NCBI GenBank assembly: GCA_000349905.1
Contig: AMXZ01001275.1
Coordinates: forward strand, 1-13,437
Direction of reading: 5' to 3'
From: Volvariella volvacea V23
Taxonomy: Eukaryota; Basidiomycota; Agaricomycetes; Agaricales; Pluteaceae
DNA length: 13,437 bases
Part shown: positions 1-8,075 of the stretch, piece after piece
Position numbering within the stretch: the first letter of the stretch is position 1
Layout: each line of letters opens with the position of its first letter
Position numbers and translations under genes: made by a program
Notes under the pieces: model-generated
What the model saw: only the letters and a program-made list of their open reading frames with translations
What the model was told of the DNA's origin: nothing
Database searches by the model: none

Positions 1-485
1 CTTTGAGGTTAGTGAACACGTTCTCGATGATGGCGTACAACTGTCGAGTGTCAATTGATACGTTGAAGTTGCTTCCCAACCAGGAGCTGACGTTGTTGCA
101 GAGCGTGCTAACGGACTGCGTGTGCTGGGTGAAGCGAGTCATGTTTATCTTATCGGTCGTAAGGTCGCTCCCCTTCTGTGCTTCGATTATGACGTTCAAC
201 ATGAACCCCACCCAGTTGAAGTAGGTGTGGTTTCCATCGAACGTCAGGAACTTGCCGCAGAAGCTAGTAACCTGCATTGCCGTGGGGATGAGGTCCTCAG
301 AGAGATTGCCAATTGGCTCAAATGGTGCACTGCTGTCTGCAATGCGGCGCGTGCTCTAGTTAGTGTAATGATAGTACCTGCGATGAGACGTCAACGAACC
401 AGTGACAAGTACGCGACTATCGAGCGAAGGATCAGGCGAAAACTTCGTCCATTGGGAACAATACCACTCACAGTATAGTGGCCAT
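1..485 (-). CDS. Cyt-like/volvatoxin A2-type cytolysin paralogue, 3' end beyond window
   Basis: Proposed exons, read on the minus strand: 485-472, 416-400 and 336-1, separated by introns 471-417 (55 nt, GTGAGT...ATAG) and 399-337 (63 nt, GTTCGT...TTGCAG, with an ACTAAC branch site). All phases agree and the frame stays open to the window edge, giving about 122 residues. The layout copies the one-domain gene at 3263: exon 2 is again 17 nt, intron 2 is again 63 nt, and exon 1 again ends in CT. The main exon carries the family landmarks LSEDLIP, an F-N-W-x-G-F in place of FDWxGF, a D-L-T-T-D-K stretch and the helix ending VFTNL. It is clearly more diverged than the other copies: two cysteines are visible in the main exon and there are four N-x-S/T sequons. 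Membrane activity cannot be judged because the C-terminal beta region lies outside the window. By fold it should be a soluble pore-former; I see no convincing signal peptide. Confidence 0.75.
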
Positions 486-562
486 TGGGTCTGTTGGCTT
501 GTGGTCCAATGGGCTGAATTATGGGAGAGATTCTCAATATGAGTACTTCGATGCACTTATTT

Positions 563-570
563 GTTATATG
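563..570 (-). promoter_or_regulatory. TATA box of the left-edge cytolysin gene
   Basis: The minus strand reads CATATAAC here, about 80 nt upstream of the proposed ATG at 485. This spacing matches the CTATATAA box of the gene starting at 8076. It overlaps a perfect short palindrome at 567-583. Confidence 0.5.
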
Positions 571-583
571 TGCAATGCACATA
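567..583. repeat. 8-bp perfect inverted repeat with 1-nt centre
   Basis: TATGTGCA, one A, then TGCACATA. It abuts and partly overlaps the TATA box of the left-edge gene, which is where a symmetric (dimeric) regulator could bind. No regulator is identified. Confidence 0.5.
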
Positions 584-1158
584 CGATGGGTCTTGGAGTA
601 AAGCTGCACGTAATCTCCTTTGGGCAGACGGGTGCCCCTATTCCTGGATTGAAGGAGATATTGCCTCTAGAGGTAACCCCTACATCACGGCTTACGTCCT
701 AAACAGCACCCACACAACATCGATCGAGCTTCTAGAGAATTACAGCACAACAAAGGGACACTGTCATCGGCATTGACGTCGCGGCGTCCACGAGAGAAGC
801 CTCATCCGGACAATCTCTTCGAGAACGATCAGTCGCAAATATTGTTGACAATCACTGAGCAAAATTATAGAATGGCTATACCTTGTAAGGGTGGTTATTT
901 TTACCACGATGCTACACTATTTCCTTATGAGTAGCTCTTGTGGTCGTTGAAGGGTAATATGCTCGACTATTTTAGCAACCAGCCTCATTCAGCAGAGTTA
1001 TCTTTGTCGACAGCACATTTAGATTCACATTGGAACATAACAAAAAACACAACGCAGACGTCTTTCGTGTAGACATTACATCGTATGCAATCTCCAAGTT
1101 CTCGAGCTAATGCCGGCAGATACAGCATGTAGTAGAGGCAGACCCTTTCAATAGATGA

Positions 1159-1207
1159 CTGCGAAGTCGAGTTGATTAGATGGAGACCATCTAAGGTAGA
1201 GACTCAC
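1159..1207 (-). other. Intron in the 3' UTR of the first two-domain gene
   Basis: GTGAGTCTC starts 8 nt after the TAA stop codon (1218-1216). A TCTAATC branch-like site and the acceptor CTTCGCAG close a 49-nt intron. The paralogue ending at 5909 has the same donor at the same distance after its stop, which supports a real conserved intron. Confidence 0.6.
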
Positions 1208-1215
1208 GGTGGCCA

Positions 1216-2512
1216 TTACTTCGAAGTGGTATATTGATAATCCTTTCCTACCAGGAGACTCAGTGCGCTGGTGGAAGCTGAGAAGACCATCGATGATTCC
1301 TCCTCCAATCCCCACCAGGAAAATTCCTCGCCTACGTCTGCCGTTACCTTAATGGTGATGACAGTACCGTAAAAGTAGGACTTGAGGGTAGGCATGGGCG
1401 CGAACGCTACTACCCTGTACTCCCAGGATGACTTCTTGTTATCGATCGGGTTGAAGTTCAAGTAACCGTACCCAGCCTTCTGCTGTAAGCTTGTGATCGT
1501 AGTGAGAATTGTCTGCGTTAACTTGGTGACATCAACCGGTCCATTAAACACGTCGTGGATGTACACAACGACCTTGTCGACCAGCTCCTTGACGGTCTGT
1601 TTGGCATCGCTGGTGTTGCCCTGACTGAATTTGTCAAAGGTGAGGTCGTCTCCTTTGTAGTCATCGATGGATTGTTTAAACCCAGTCCAATCGAAGGATG
1701 TGGTGCCATATTCATTCTTGACGTAGGCATTGAGAAGTTTCATCACTTGCTGAGCCGTGGAAAAGAGGTCGTTGGTTAGACCCAGGTAAGACCCATCGAA
1801 TACTAGTGTTCGGTCCGATCAGAGATTAAAGCGCGACGAAAGTAAGAGGAAACATACGGGGGTTCTCAAATCCCTTGACCACGACCAACGACATTAACTC
1901 GACGAGACCAGTGAAGCCCTTAAGCACACTGTCAGCTGTGAGGTCGTACCATCCAGCTTCGTCCACCACTTCAGCTTCAATCTTGATAGTGGTTAGAACG
2001 TTTTTGAAGAGGCTAGCGGAAGAACCGTAGGGGAGTAGAAATGCAATCCTGTACTGCCACCCAGACTTTTTGGTATCCACGCTGTAGAAGTCTGCCCATC
2101 CGCTCGCCTTGGCAGCCTTGAGCTCGGTAAACACCTTAGTGACGATCTTCGTGAGTTCTGCACTGTCGAGGGAAATGCTGGACGAAGAGTAAAAGCCTGT
2201 AATGTTCGTGATGATGTCGGACACCTTCTGGTTCCCTTGATCTATGTTGTCGTTATTAAATTGGTCGAAAGTAAGGTCGTCGCCCTTGTAATTGTCGATA
2301 AAGGCTTTGAACGTGGGCCAATCAAATGACCGACTGCCCGTGGCGCTACTCTGAATGTAGCCAGTGACGAGGTCGATGACTTGCTGGCCTGTAGGCGCTA
2401 GAGTCTCTGAGAGGTGGCCGATCTCTTCAAAGGCAGGTTTAACTGTTCAGTAATTTTCATGAGCTCATATGAGTCTTAAAGCGAGAGGAATACTGCAGAT
2501 ACCTGTTGTCAT
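1216..2512 (-). CDS. Two-domain Cyt-like protein, volvatoxin A1 type (copy 1)
   Basis: Exons, minus strand: 2512-2503, 2442-1858 and 1802-1216; introns 2502-2443 (60 nt) and 1857-1803 (55 nt, GTATGT...CTAG). All junctions are in phase and give 393 residues. Domain A is about 1-198 and domain B about 200-393; each is a full Cyt-like unit with FDWxxF, a YKGDDLTFD block, an amphipathic helix pair and a C-terminal beta region. Domain B keeps the one-domain toxin's signature (SSWEYR near 323-328, SYFY, WWGL near 361-364). Domain A has drifted: GWQYR near 131-135 and WYDL near 168-171. No signal peptide is seen, so it is probably cytosolic, as reported for volvatoxins. VVA1 is a tandem-domain protein that binds and inhibits the VVA2 haemolysin; a similar partner role here is inferred from architecture and from the divergent VVA2-type neighbour at 3263. 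The start is the first ATG giving an in-phase spliced frame. It is very like the gene at 5909-7195. Confidence 0.85.
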
Positions 2513-2954
2513 CGTTGGAGAGAACTGGAGCTGCTGGGGTGCACAAACGGTGGGGTAGTACCAGCGTGGACGTGAACCGCAAGCAGGTTCACAGCAGCGT
2601 TCGGAGTGCAAGATAAACGAAGCATTGAAAATTCCATTCGATAATTGGGCACCCAATGCTGGTGTACAATAATAGTTTAAGGGACATGGGAATAACGGCG
2701 TTGCTCGTATTGTGGTTTGTTTGTACTTATGAAGGTTTTGCTCCAGCTCAACCTTACGCACATCAACTCCCAGGAAATCTTGTTCGTCTGCAGATCAGAA
2801 GGAGTTTCCAGCGTCCAGGAAGTATAAGCGTGCGTAAACTAGCATGCATCTTGGGACACCGCACTAACAACTCTCAGCCAATGCTAACTTAAGCTTTTTT
2901 TCACGATTTTGGACATTGTATATCCCTCGGAGGGATGTCGAGTCCTATACCTTG

Positions 2955-2989
2955 AGTTTCAGTGATGAGATCTGCATTTCGCTGAAACT
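2955..2989. repeat. Inverted repeat, 8-bp arms with 19-nt spacer
   Basis: AGTTTCAG at 2955-2962 is repeated inverted as CTGAAACT at 2982-2989, inside the divergent promoter region. It could be a protein-binding pair or coincidence. Confidence 0.4.
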
Positions 2990-3191
2990 GCATGGTTTCC
3001 TGGATGGAACTGGATGATTCGATATGGAACCTGCCTGAATAATTTTCCCATCAAAGTTTCTTCTCCGTTGCCTCCCCAGAGCAACGTCACTTGCGCTCAC
3101 CAGAATGTAAGGAAAGTGGTTTGAACGCTGATCGTAATAGGCACAATTTTTGTAAAACTATTTCTGAGACCAAATTTTAAGGCCTATTGGC

Positions 3192-3199
3192 TATATAAA
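3192..3199 (+). promoter_or_regulatory. TATA box of the first one-domain cytolysin gene
   Basis: TATATAAA preceded by C, 64-71 nt upstream of the ATG at 3263, with an inverted CCAAT pentamer (ATTGG) directly before it. The paralogue at 8076 has CTATATAA in the matching place, and both are followed 34-35 nt later by AGCAAAnGCTCTCA, a likely transcription-start region. Confidence 0.75.
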
Positions 3200-3262
3200 C
3201 CCCTCTGCAGCGCCGTATTTTACCCAGCAAACGCTCTCACTACAGTACAATCAGAGGTAACA

Positions 3263-4028
3263 ATGTCCGAATCGGAACTGTAAGCTTAGTCTCGCTAATC
3301 ATTTCTCAACTTCTACTGACGATTTTTTTGCACCTCACAGTAAGGTCAACCAAGCAGGTTCGCCTACTCTACATTCACGCGTCTAAACTTTGGTACTTAT
3401 TCGTCAAGTTTTATCTCTAGTCGCTGCTGCAAGCGACGACAACGTCTTTCAGCCCGTCGACCAGCTCCCCGAGGACCTCATCCCTTCGAGCATTCAGGTC
3501 TTAAAGTTTAGTGGAAAATACCTCAAGCTCGAGCAAGATAAGGCCTACTTCGACTGGCCGGGCTTCAAAACCGCCATTGACAATTACACCGGAGAGGACC
3601 TTAGCTTCGACAAATACGATCAGTCCACCATCAATCAGCAATCTCAGGAAGTAGGCGCGATGGTTGACAAAATCGCCAAGTTCCTCCATGACGCCTTTGC
3701 CGCAGTCGTCGACCTATCCAAGCTTGCAGCCATCATCTTGAACACGTTCACCAACTTGGAAGAGGAAAGCTCCAGCGGATTCTTACAATTCAACACCAAC
3801 AACGTCAAAAAGAACTCTTCTTGGGAGTACAGAGTGCTGTTCTCCGTTCCGTTCGGAGATAATGCCCCCTCCTACTTCTACAGCTTGGTGACGACCATCC
3901 TGATCACTGCGGACATCGAGGAGAAGACTGGTTGGTGGGGTCTTACCTCTTCGACCAAGAAGAACTTTGCTGTCCAGATTGATGCGTTGGAGCTTGTCGT
4001 CAAGAAGGGCTTCAAGGCTCCGAACTAG
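3263..4028 (+). CDS. VVA2: Cyt-like pore-forming cytolysin, volvatoxin A2 type (copy 1)
   Basis: Exons 3263-3279, 3341-3357 and 3421-4028; introns 3280-3340 (GTAAGC...CACAG) and 3358-3420 (GTTCGC...CTAG). All are in phase and give 213 residues, about 24 kDa, the size of volvatoxin A2. Visible order: LPEDLIP (27-33), FDWPGF (55-60), DLSFDKY (71-77), an amphipathic helix region about 82-125 ending in NTFTNLE, then a beta-rich half with SSWEYRVLF (144-152), SYFY (162-165), ITADIE (173-178), WWGL (183-186) and a basic tail KKGFK (206-210). This helix-sheath plus beta-core pattern is the Cyt fold, in which protein binds membranes, oligomerises and opens pores. There are no cysteines and no signal peptide. 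A TATA box lies 64-71 nt upstream. A fourth intron begins inside the stop codon. It faces a two-domain partner gene across a shared promoter. The VVA2 name rests on recognition only; the Cyt-like assignment is firmer. Confidence 0.88.
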
Positions 4029-4087
4029 TGAGTACTTATTCAACTAAACACTTCTTTCCTCGAAGACTAAGTACTTTTCCCCGCCAG
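4028..4087 (+). other. Intron that splits the stop codon (TA^G) of the first one-domain gene
   Basis: The last base of the TAG stop at 4026-4028 is also the first base of a strong donor, GTGAGT. A CTAAG branch-like site and the acceptor CCGCCAG end a 60-nt intron at 4087, and the next base is A. Unspliced RNA therefore ends in TAG and spliced RNA in TAA, with the same protein either way. The paralogue at 8813 repeats this exactly. Confidence 0.65.
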
Positions 4088-5848
4088 AATTTGATTAAAT
4101 AGGAAGGAAGCATCCATTGGATGGACCAGTGGGGTAGTGAATAGCAGCTTTTGTGTCGTGTTTTTGTCTTTGCGCGTTAGTCGGAATGAATTGGTGTTCT
4201 GGAGGCCGTAAGTGTCGTTAGGCAAGGATGACTGAGTGTAGCAAGTTACACAAATCCAGCTCTCGATTTTATACTAACAAAAACTCTGCGTGAACTAGAT
4301 ACAAGAAGGCGTCATGAGGGCCGTCACCTAACTGTCAATATCTACTGGGACTGTCAATATCAATATGCCACAAACGAAACACGGGTAAATAAACCACTGA
4401 TGCGCCACTGACGCGCCCTTTACGATGTGGACCCTGCAATCATGGCGCTTGCACTGGTCGCAGATCTCTTGGCACTAGGGCTCAACATCAGCAACCTCTC
4501 GATATCACTCTGAGTTCAAGCAGTTATTCTGGTACAACAGAACTCAGGCGACCTGTGTCTTTGTGTCAGAGCGTCAGAGTTCTTTATGAAACATCGTCAC
4601 TGGAGGCTAAAGCGCATTAGGTCGTCCCGCAATAATTGCTGCATTCGTACGTGAAGTAAAGTTACTTCAAGTTCTGTGCAAAGGAGATAGCTCTTCATGG
4701 CCTTCAAAAAGTCCTGTATCCGGAATCATGAGACTACGCCATCATCTTAATTGGTTCACTCTCGCAGCTTGCATAAGCTACAATACGTGGACGTCGGTAC
4801 TGGAAACATTGTGAGCAAGCAACAAGGACATTGCGGAGCCCTGCACACCCCGTTACAAATAGAACCAAGTTTGATAGCTCCAGAAGTGGTCATTTCCTGA
4901 CATAATGCATTGACGTGATATCCGGTCAGTGGGAATGACCTCTTCTCTTCCATTTTCCTCGGTGGCGGACTAGGCATCCTTCCGAGTCCAATCTGATTTC
5001 CATGCAAATCTAATCAAGAGCATAGTCATGTATAGAGAAAGCATTGAAACACATGTCAGGATCGCTAAGCGGTGTCAACAAGCTGGTTCAATGAATCAAA
5101 GGGGTTAATGAGGGCCAACACTGATGACACAGACCCAAATGGAAGGTTTGAGAGTACCGTGTGTATAGCACCCTGACTTCTACGACCGGCACAGGCCGTG
5201 GTACTAACGAAATGGCGTTGTTTCTTTAGAGTATCCATCAGACTCACTCCTGGTTTATCACGTCCTTATCGTAATATAAATGAAACAAACATAATAATGT
5301 GGCTTCTCTATCAAGCGAAATGAGCACTACCCTGCTACGAGCCTACGACCTCCTAGTAGACACGTGAATCACCTCGTTTACTTTGTTCGTGATCGCCGTT
5401 TCTGATTTTGTTATTGATGCATCGGTTGAATTTCCCTACGAGTTATCTCGCATTTACACTACATTGCAGCTTCCGCAGGAGAAGTTCATCCAGCAAATTT
5501 ATCAATCTACTCGGTGACTTCCATCCCAACCGTCATGAGGTCCTGAATTCCATCAAATGTTAGGCCGAACAAGGCGTCGATTCCATCTACTGGGGCTCCA
5601 TCATCAACACCCTTCACTGATCACATTGCTTGTGTATATTCAATCCGTTCCCCATTACGCGCGCGATAATTTAATGGCTTCTTGATTTGATATTGGAATA
5701 CGTATTGAGTTTAGGGAGGCTCAGAACGAGGAACGTGCAAGCAAACTTCATTCATGCACGAACAGCGAAGAATACAACCTATCAGAGACTAGTTCTACAG
5801 GCAAGTACTACAGACAAAACAAACTACATTTGGTGGATGTTTCTCTCG
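4088..5848. other. Gene-free stretch between the two modules
   Basis: About 1.8 kb without a supported gene. It starts with the 3' UTR of the plus-strand gene and ends with the 3' flank of the minus-strand gene at 5909, so the two genes converge on it. Minus-strand open stretches at 4756-5007 and 5065-5247 encode peptides I do not recognise and lack splice-linked continuations. A plus-strand patch at about 5470-5620 reads as coding-like peptide in two overlapping frames broken by stops, and might be a decayed gene piece. No Cyt-like remnant, transposon end or tRNA was seen. Confidence 0.5.
4331..4361. repeat. Direct repeat of a 12-mer
   Basis: ACTGTCAATATC occurs at 4331-4342 and again at 4350-4361, in the gene-free stretch downstream of the first one-domain gene. 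No function is suggested. Confidence 0.5.
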
Positions 5849-5900
5849 CTGTTGACAAACTTGAGTTAATCACGCCAGATAATGACCGGTGGAGACTCAC
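5849..5900 (-). other. Intron in the 3' UTR of the second two-domain gene
   Basis: GTGAGTCTCC begins 8 nt after the TAA stop (5911-5909). A TTAACTC branch-like site and the acceptor TCAACAG give a 52-nt intron. Donor sequence and distance from the stop match the copy at 1159-1207. The exact acceptor is less certain than the donor. Confidence 0.55.
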
Positions 5901-5908
5901 GATGAACA

Positions 5909-7195
5909 TTACTTCGATGCAGCATGCTCGTAACTCTTGCCGACGACGAGGTTTAATGCGCTAGTAGAAGCTGAAAAGATCTTTGACGACGACGGCTGCA
6001 GGCCCCACCAGGACGATTCCTCGCCCACATCTGCCGTAATCCTGATGGTGATGACGGTACTATAGAAGTAGGATTGGAGGCTGGCCATGGGAGTGAAGAC
6101 GACGGTCCGGTATTCCCAAGTCGATTTATTGTCGGAGACCGGAATGAAGTCTAGGTAACCATATCCGCTTTCCTGCAGCAAGCTGGTGATCGTGGTAATT
6201 ATGGTCTCCGTTAACTTGGCAACATCCATCGATCCACCAAACGAATCGTGGATGAATGCGACGATTTTGTCGACCAGTTGCTTGACAGTCTGCTTGGCCT
6301 CGCTGGCGTCGCCCTGACTGTACTTGTCGAAGGTGAGATCATCTCCTTTGTATTCATTGATGGCCTGCTTGAACCCGCTCCAATCAAAGGTTGTCGTGTT
6401 CTTGGCGTACTCATTGAGAAATCGCATCACTTGTTGACTTGTAGGAACGAGATCGCTTGATAGGCCCAGGTAGACTGCATTGAACACTAGTATTGCATAA
6501 CTCGAAGGTTAGAGAATAAAAATAGATAAACCAACGGAGACCTACAGGGGTTTTCGAATCCTTTGGTGACGACAAGTCCCATCAAATCGACGATACCACT
6601 AGCACCTTTCAACACGCTGCCAACTGTGAGGTCATACCACCCTGCCTCATCCGCCACTTCGGCTTGAATCTTGATGGTGGTTAAGACGCCCTTGAAGAAG
6701 CCCGTTGCAGAGCCATATGGAAGCAGGAATATAAGTCTGTACTGCCATCCGGACGTTTTGGCATCGACTTTGAAGAAGTCTGCCCAACCTTCTGATAGCG
6801 CCTTCTTGAGCTCGGTGAATACCGTGGTGACAATTGGCTGGAGTACCACTTTGTCGAGGGAGGTAGCGTGGGAGTAAAAGTTGGTGATGTTCTCCACGAT
6901 ATCGGACACCTTCCGATTTCCTTGATCTATTTTGTCGTTGCTGAATTGATCGAATGTAAGGTCGTCTCCCTTATAATTGTCGACAAAGTTCTTGAAGGTG
7001 GTCCAGTCGAACAAGCGAACACCCGTGGTGTTGCTTTGAACGTAACCAGTGGCTAGGTCTGTAACCTGCTTGCCTGTAGGCGTGAGGGCTTCTGAGAGCT
7101 GGTTAATGACGTGAAATGCGGGTTTAGTCTGGCTAAAGTGGAAACGAGGTTAGCAGATCAGAGCCTGTTGCACGCAGGAGAGCATACCTAGCCAT
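5909..7195 (-). CDS. Two-domain Cyt-like protein, volvatoxin A1 type (copy 2)
   Basis: Exons, minus strand: 7195-7188, 7132-6546 and 6486-5909; introns 7187-7133 (55 nt, GTATGC, TGCTAAC branch, TTTAG) and 6545-6487 (59 nt, GTAGGT, TCTAACC branch, CTAG). All are in phase and give 390 residues. Two Cyt-like domains follow each other (about 4-198 and 200-390), joined by the second intron. Domain A has FDWTTF, YKGDDLTFD, GWQYR and WYDL. Domain B has FDWSGF, YKGDDLTFDKY, TWEYR, SYFY, ITADVGEE and WWGL, and lacks the basic KKGFK tail of the one-domain toxins. It parallels the gene at 1216-2512 exon by exon. Its likely role, inferred from volvatoxin A1, is a cytosolic partner that binds and tempers the one-domain cytolysin encoded divergently from 8076. 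No signal peptide is visible. A weak AT-rich box (TATAATTC on the minus strand near 7249) is a possible promoter element. Confidence 0.85.
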
Positions 7196-8075
7196 CGTAG
7201 CTTCTGCGTTAGACTTGCACGAACGAAATGGGGGGTTGAGTGAATTATAATCGACAGACGTCTAAGTAATATGTGTGGAGATGCAACACGCGAGTGAACG
7301 TGCGAGTATTGTGAAACGTCGTGTGAAAGAAGGCGTTGTGCAACCCATTACGAGCAGATATGAATCTATCCCCAACGTCGTAGCTCAAGTGATCTATCAC
7401 AAGAACAGTGGAGAAGCGAATTACCGCCTGAGGATGTTGTAGGTTGTTTGTGCTGAATCTTCGTTGGAAGTTCAGGTTCAAACACCAATAACCAGCTCGC
7501 CGGTCCTGTCGAGGAGTACATGTGTAGAATCTCGGATACTTCCATGCAGAATGGGGTGGAAATGTGCATAGGCATACAGGTATAGACGTGTACAGCTTAG
7601 AAGGGTCATGAGATATCGACTGATTTCTATCAACTTGAACGGTGGTGTAGGCCATCCGAATGACGTTTGTAGGGATATCAGTATATAATACCTTGTTCGG
7701 GTCCAGAAAAACCAAATTCCATCTGGAAATCTGGGTTTGGAGCGACGAATGTCATCTCCGCTCTGTGGGAACCCCCAAGGTGTTGGCGATGAGACCAGGC
7801 AACTCCGTAAGGAATGAGATCAGGATAATTTCGTCTGTCAATGGTGTCTGCATCGCCGTCGTTTTCGTCAATTCTTGATTTGACATTGTCTTCGCTCACC
7901 TGATTATACGGGAATGGGGACTCTGGGTGCAAGCCCATCCTTTCGGCAATCTCAACAGCGTTCCTAGAACGGATTATGCAAAGCTTGAGCAGCTATATAA
8001 GCAGACCCCATGTAGCCGTCTTTCAACAAGCAAAAGCTCTCATCTCAGCCTTAGCGAAAAGCCTCAAAGATAACA
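7196..8075. promoter_or_regulatory. Shared upstream region of the second divergent pair
   Basis: These 880 bp hold the promoters of the minus gene (ATG at 7195) and the plus gene (ATG at 8076). The plus-side core is clear: TATATAA at 7994-8000, then AGCAAAAGCTCTCA at 8029-8042, matching copy 1. On the minus side only a weak TATAATTC near 7249 is seen. Open frames at 7245-7715 and 7678-7938 on the minus strand lack a recognisable product and would sit inside the promoter of the minus gene, so I treat them as chance. Confidence 0.55.
7994..8000 (+). promoter_or_regulatory. TATA box of the second one-domain cytolysin gene
   Basis: TATATAA within AGCTATATAAGC, 76-82 nt upstream of the ATG at 8076. 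The AGCAAAAGCTCTCA element starts 35 nt after it, as in the paralogue. Confidence 0.75.

Larger units (their letters stand above)
486..1158. other. Intergenic: promoter of left gene and 3' flank of two-domain gene
   Basis: No gene is supported here. The left end holds the minus-strand promoter of the gene at 1-485. The rest is AT-leaning, broken by stops in all frames, and should contain the polyadenylation region of the minus-strand gene ending at 1216. Short open stretches of 70-75 codons show no family resemblance and no splice-linked continuation that I could find. Confidence 0.6.
2513..3262. promoter_or_regulatory. Shared upstream region of divergent two-domain and one-domain genes
   Basis: This 750-bp stretch separates the ATG of the minus gene (2512) from the ATG of the plus gene (3263), so it must hold both promoters. 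The plus-gene promoter is clear: a TATA box at 3192-3199 and an AGCAAACGCTCTCA element at 3226-3239 that is also found 35 nt after the TATA box of the paralogue at 8076. I see no good TATA box for the minus gene. A spaced inverted repeat lies at 2955-2989. Short open frames here (for example 2656-2892 plus) look like chance. Confidence 0.6.
1216..4087. repeat. Duplicated divergent gene module, copy 1
   Basis: The module is a minus-strand two-domain gene, a shared upstream region and a plus-strand one-domain gene, ending after the stop-codon intron of the latter. The same order, orientation and exon pattern recurs at 5909-8871. Offsets are 4693 nt between the minus-gene stops and 4813 nt between the plus-gene ATGs. 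Coding parts are clearly similar. The intergenic sequences look mostly diverged except near the plus-gene core promoter, so the duplication is not recent. Confidence 0.8.

Noticed and set aside
1518..1779. Open frames opposite or out of frame to the two-domain gene
   Set aside because: Shadows of the real coding frame; the same shadow appears at 6211-6460 over the paralogue.
3501..4043. Minus-strand open frames over the first one-domain gene
   Set aside because: Antisense shadows of a strongly conserved plus-strand coding exon; the same antisense frame over the paralogue (8133-8477) follows from the sequence similarity.
4756..5247. Two minus-strand open frames of 83 and 60 codons
   Set aside because: Short, unrecognised, without upstream promoter signals or splice partners; expected by chance in 1.8 kb of non-coding DNA.
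5470..5625. Coding-like peptide in two overlapping plus-strand frames
   Set aside because: Frames are broken by TGA and TAG within about 50 codons and I recognise no family; perhaps a decayed fragment, not enough to annotate.
7245..7938. Two minus-strand open frames (156 and 86 codons) between the second divergent pair
   Set aside because: They overlap the promoters of both flanking genes, have no counterpart in the equivalent region of module 1, no recognisable motif, and no in-phase splice joining them.
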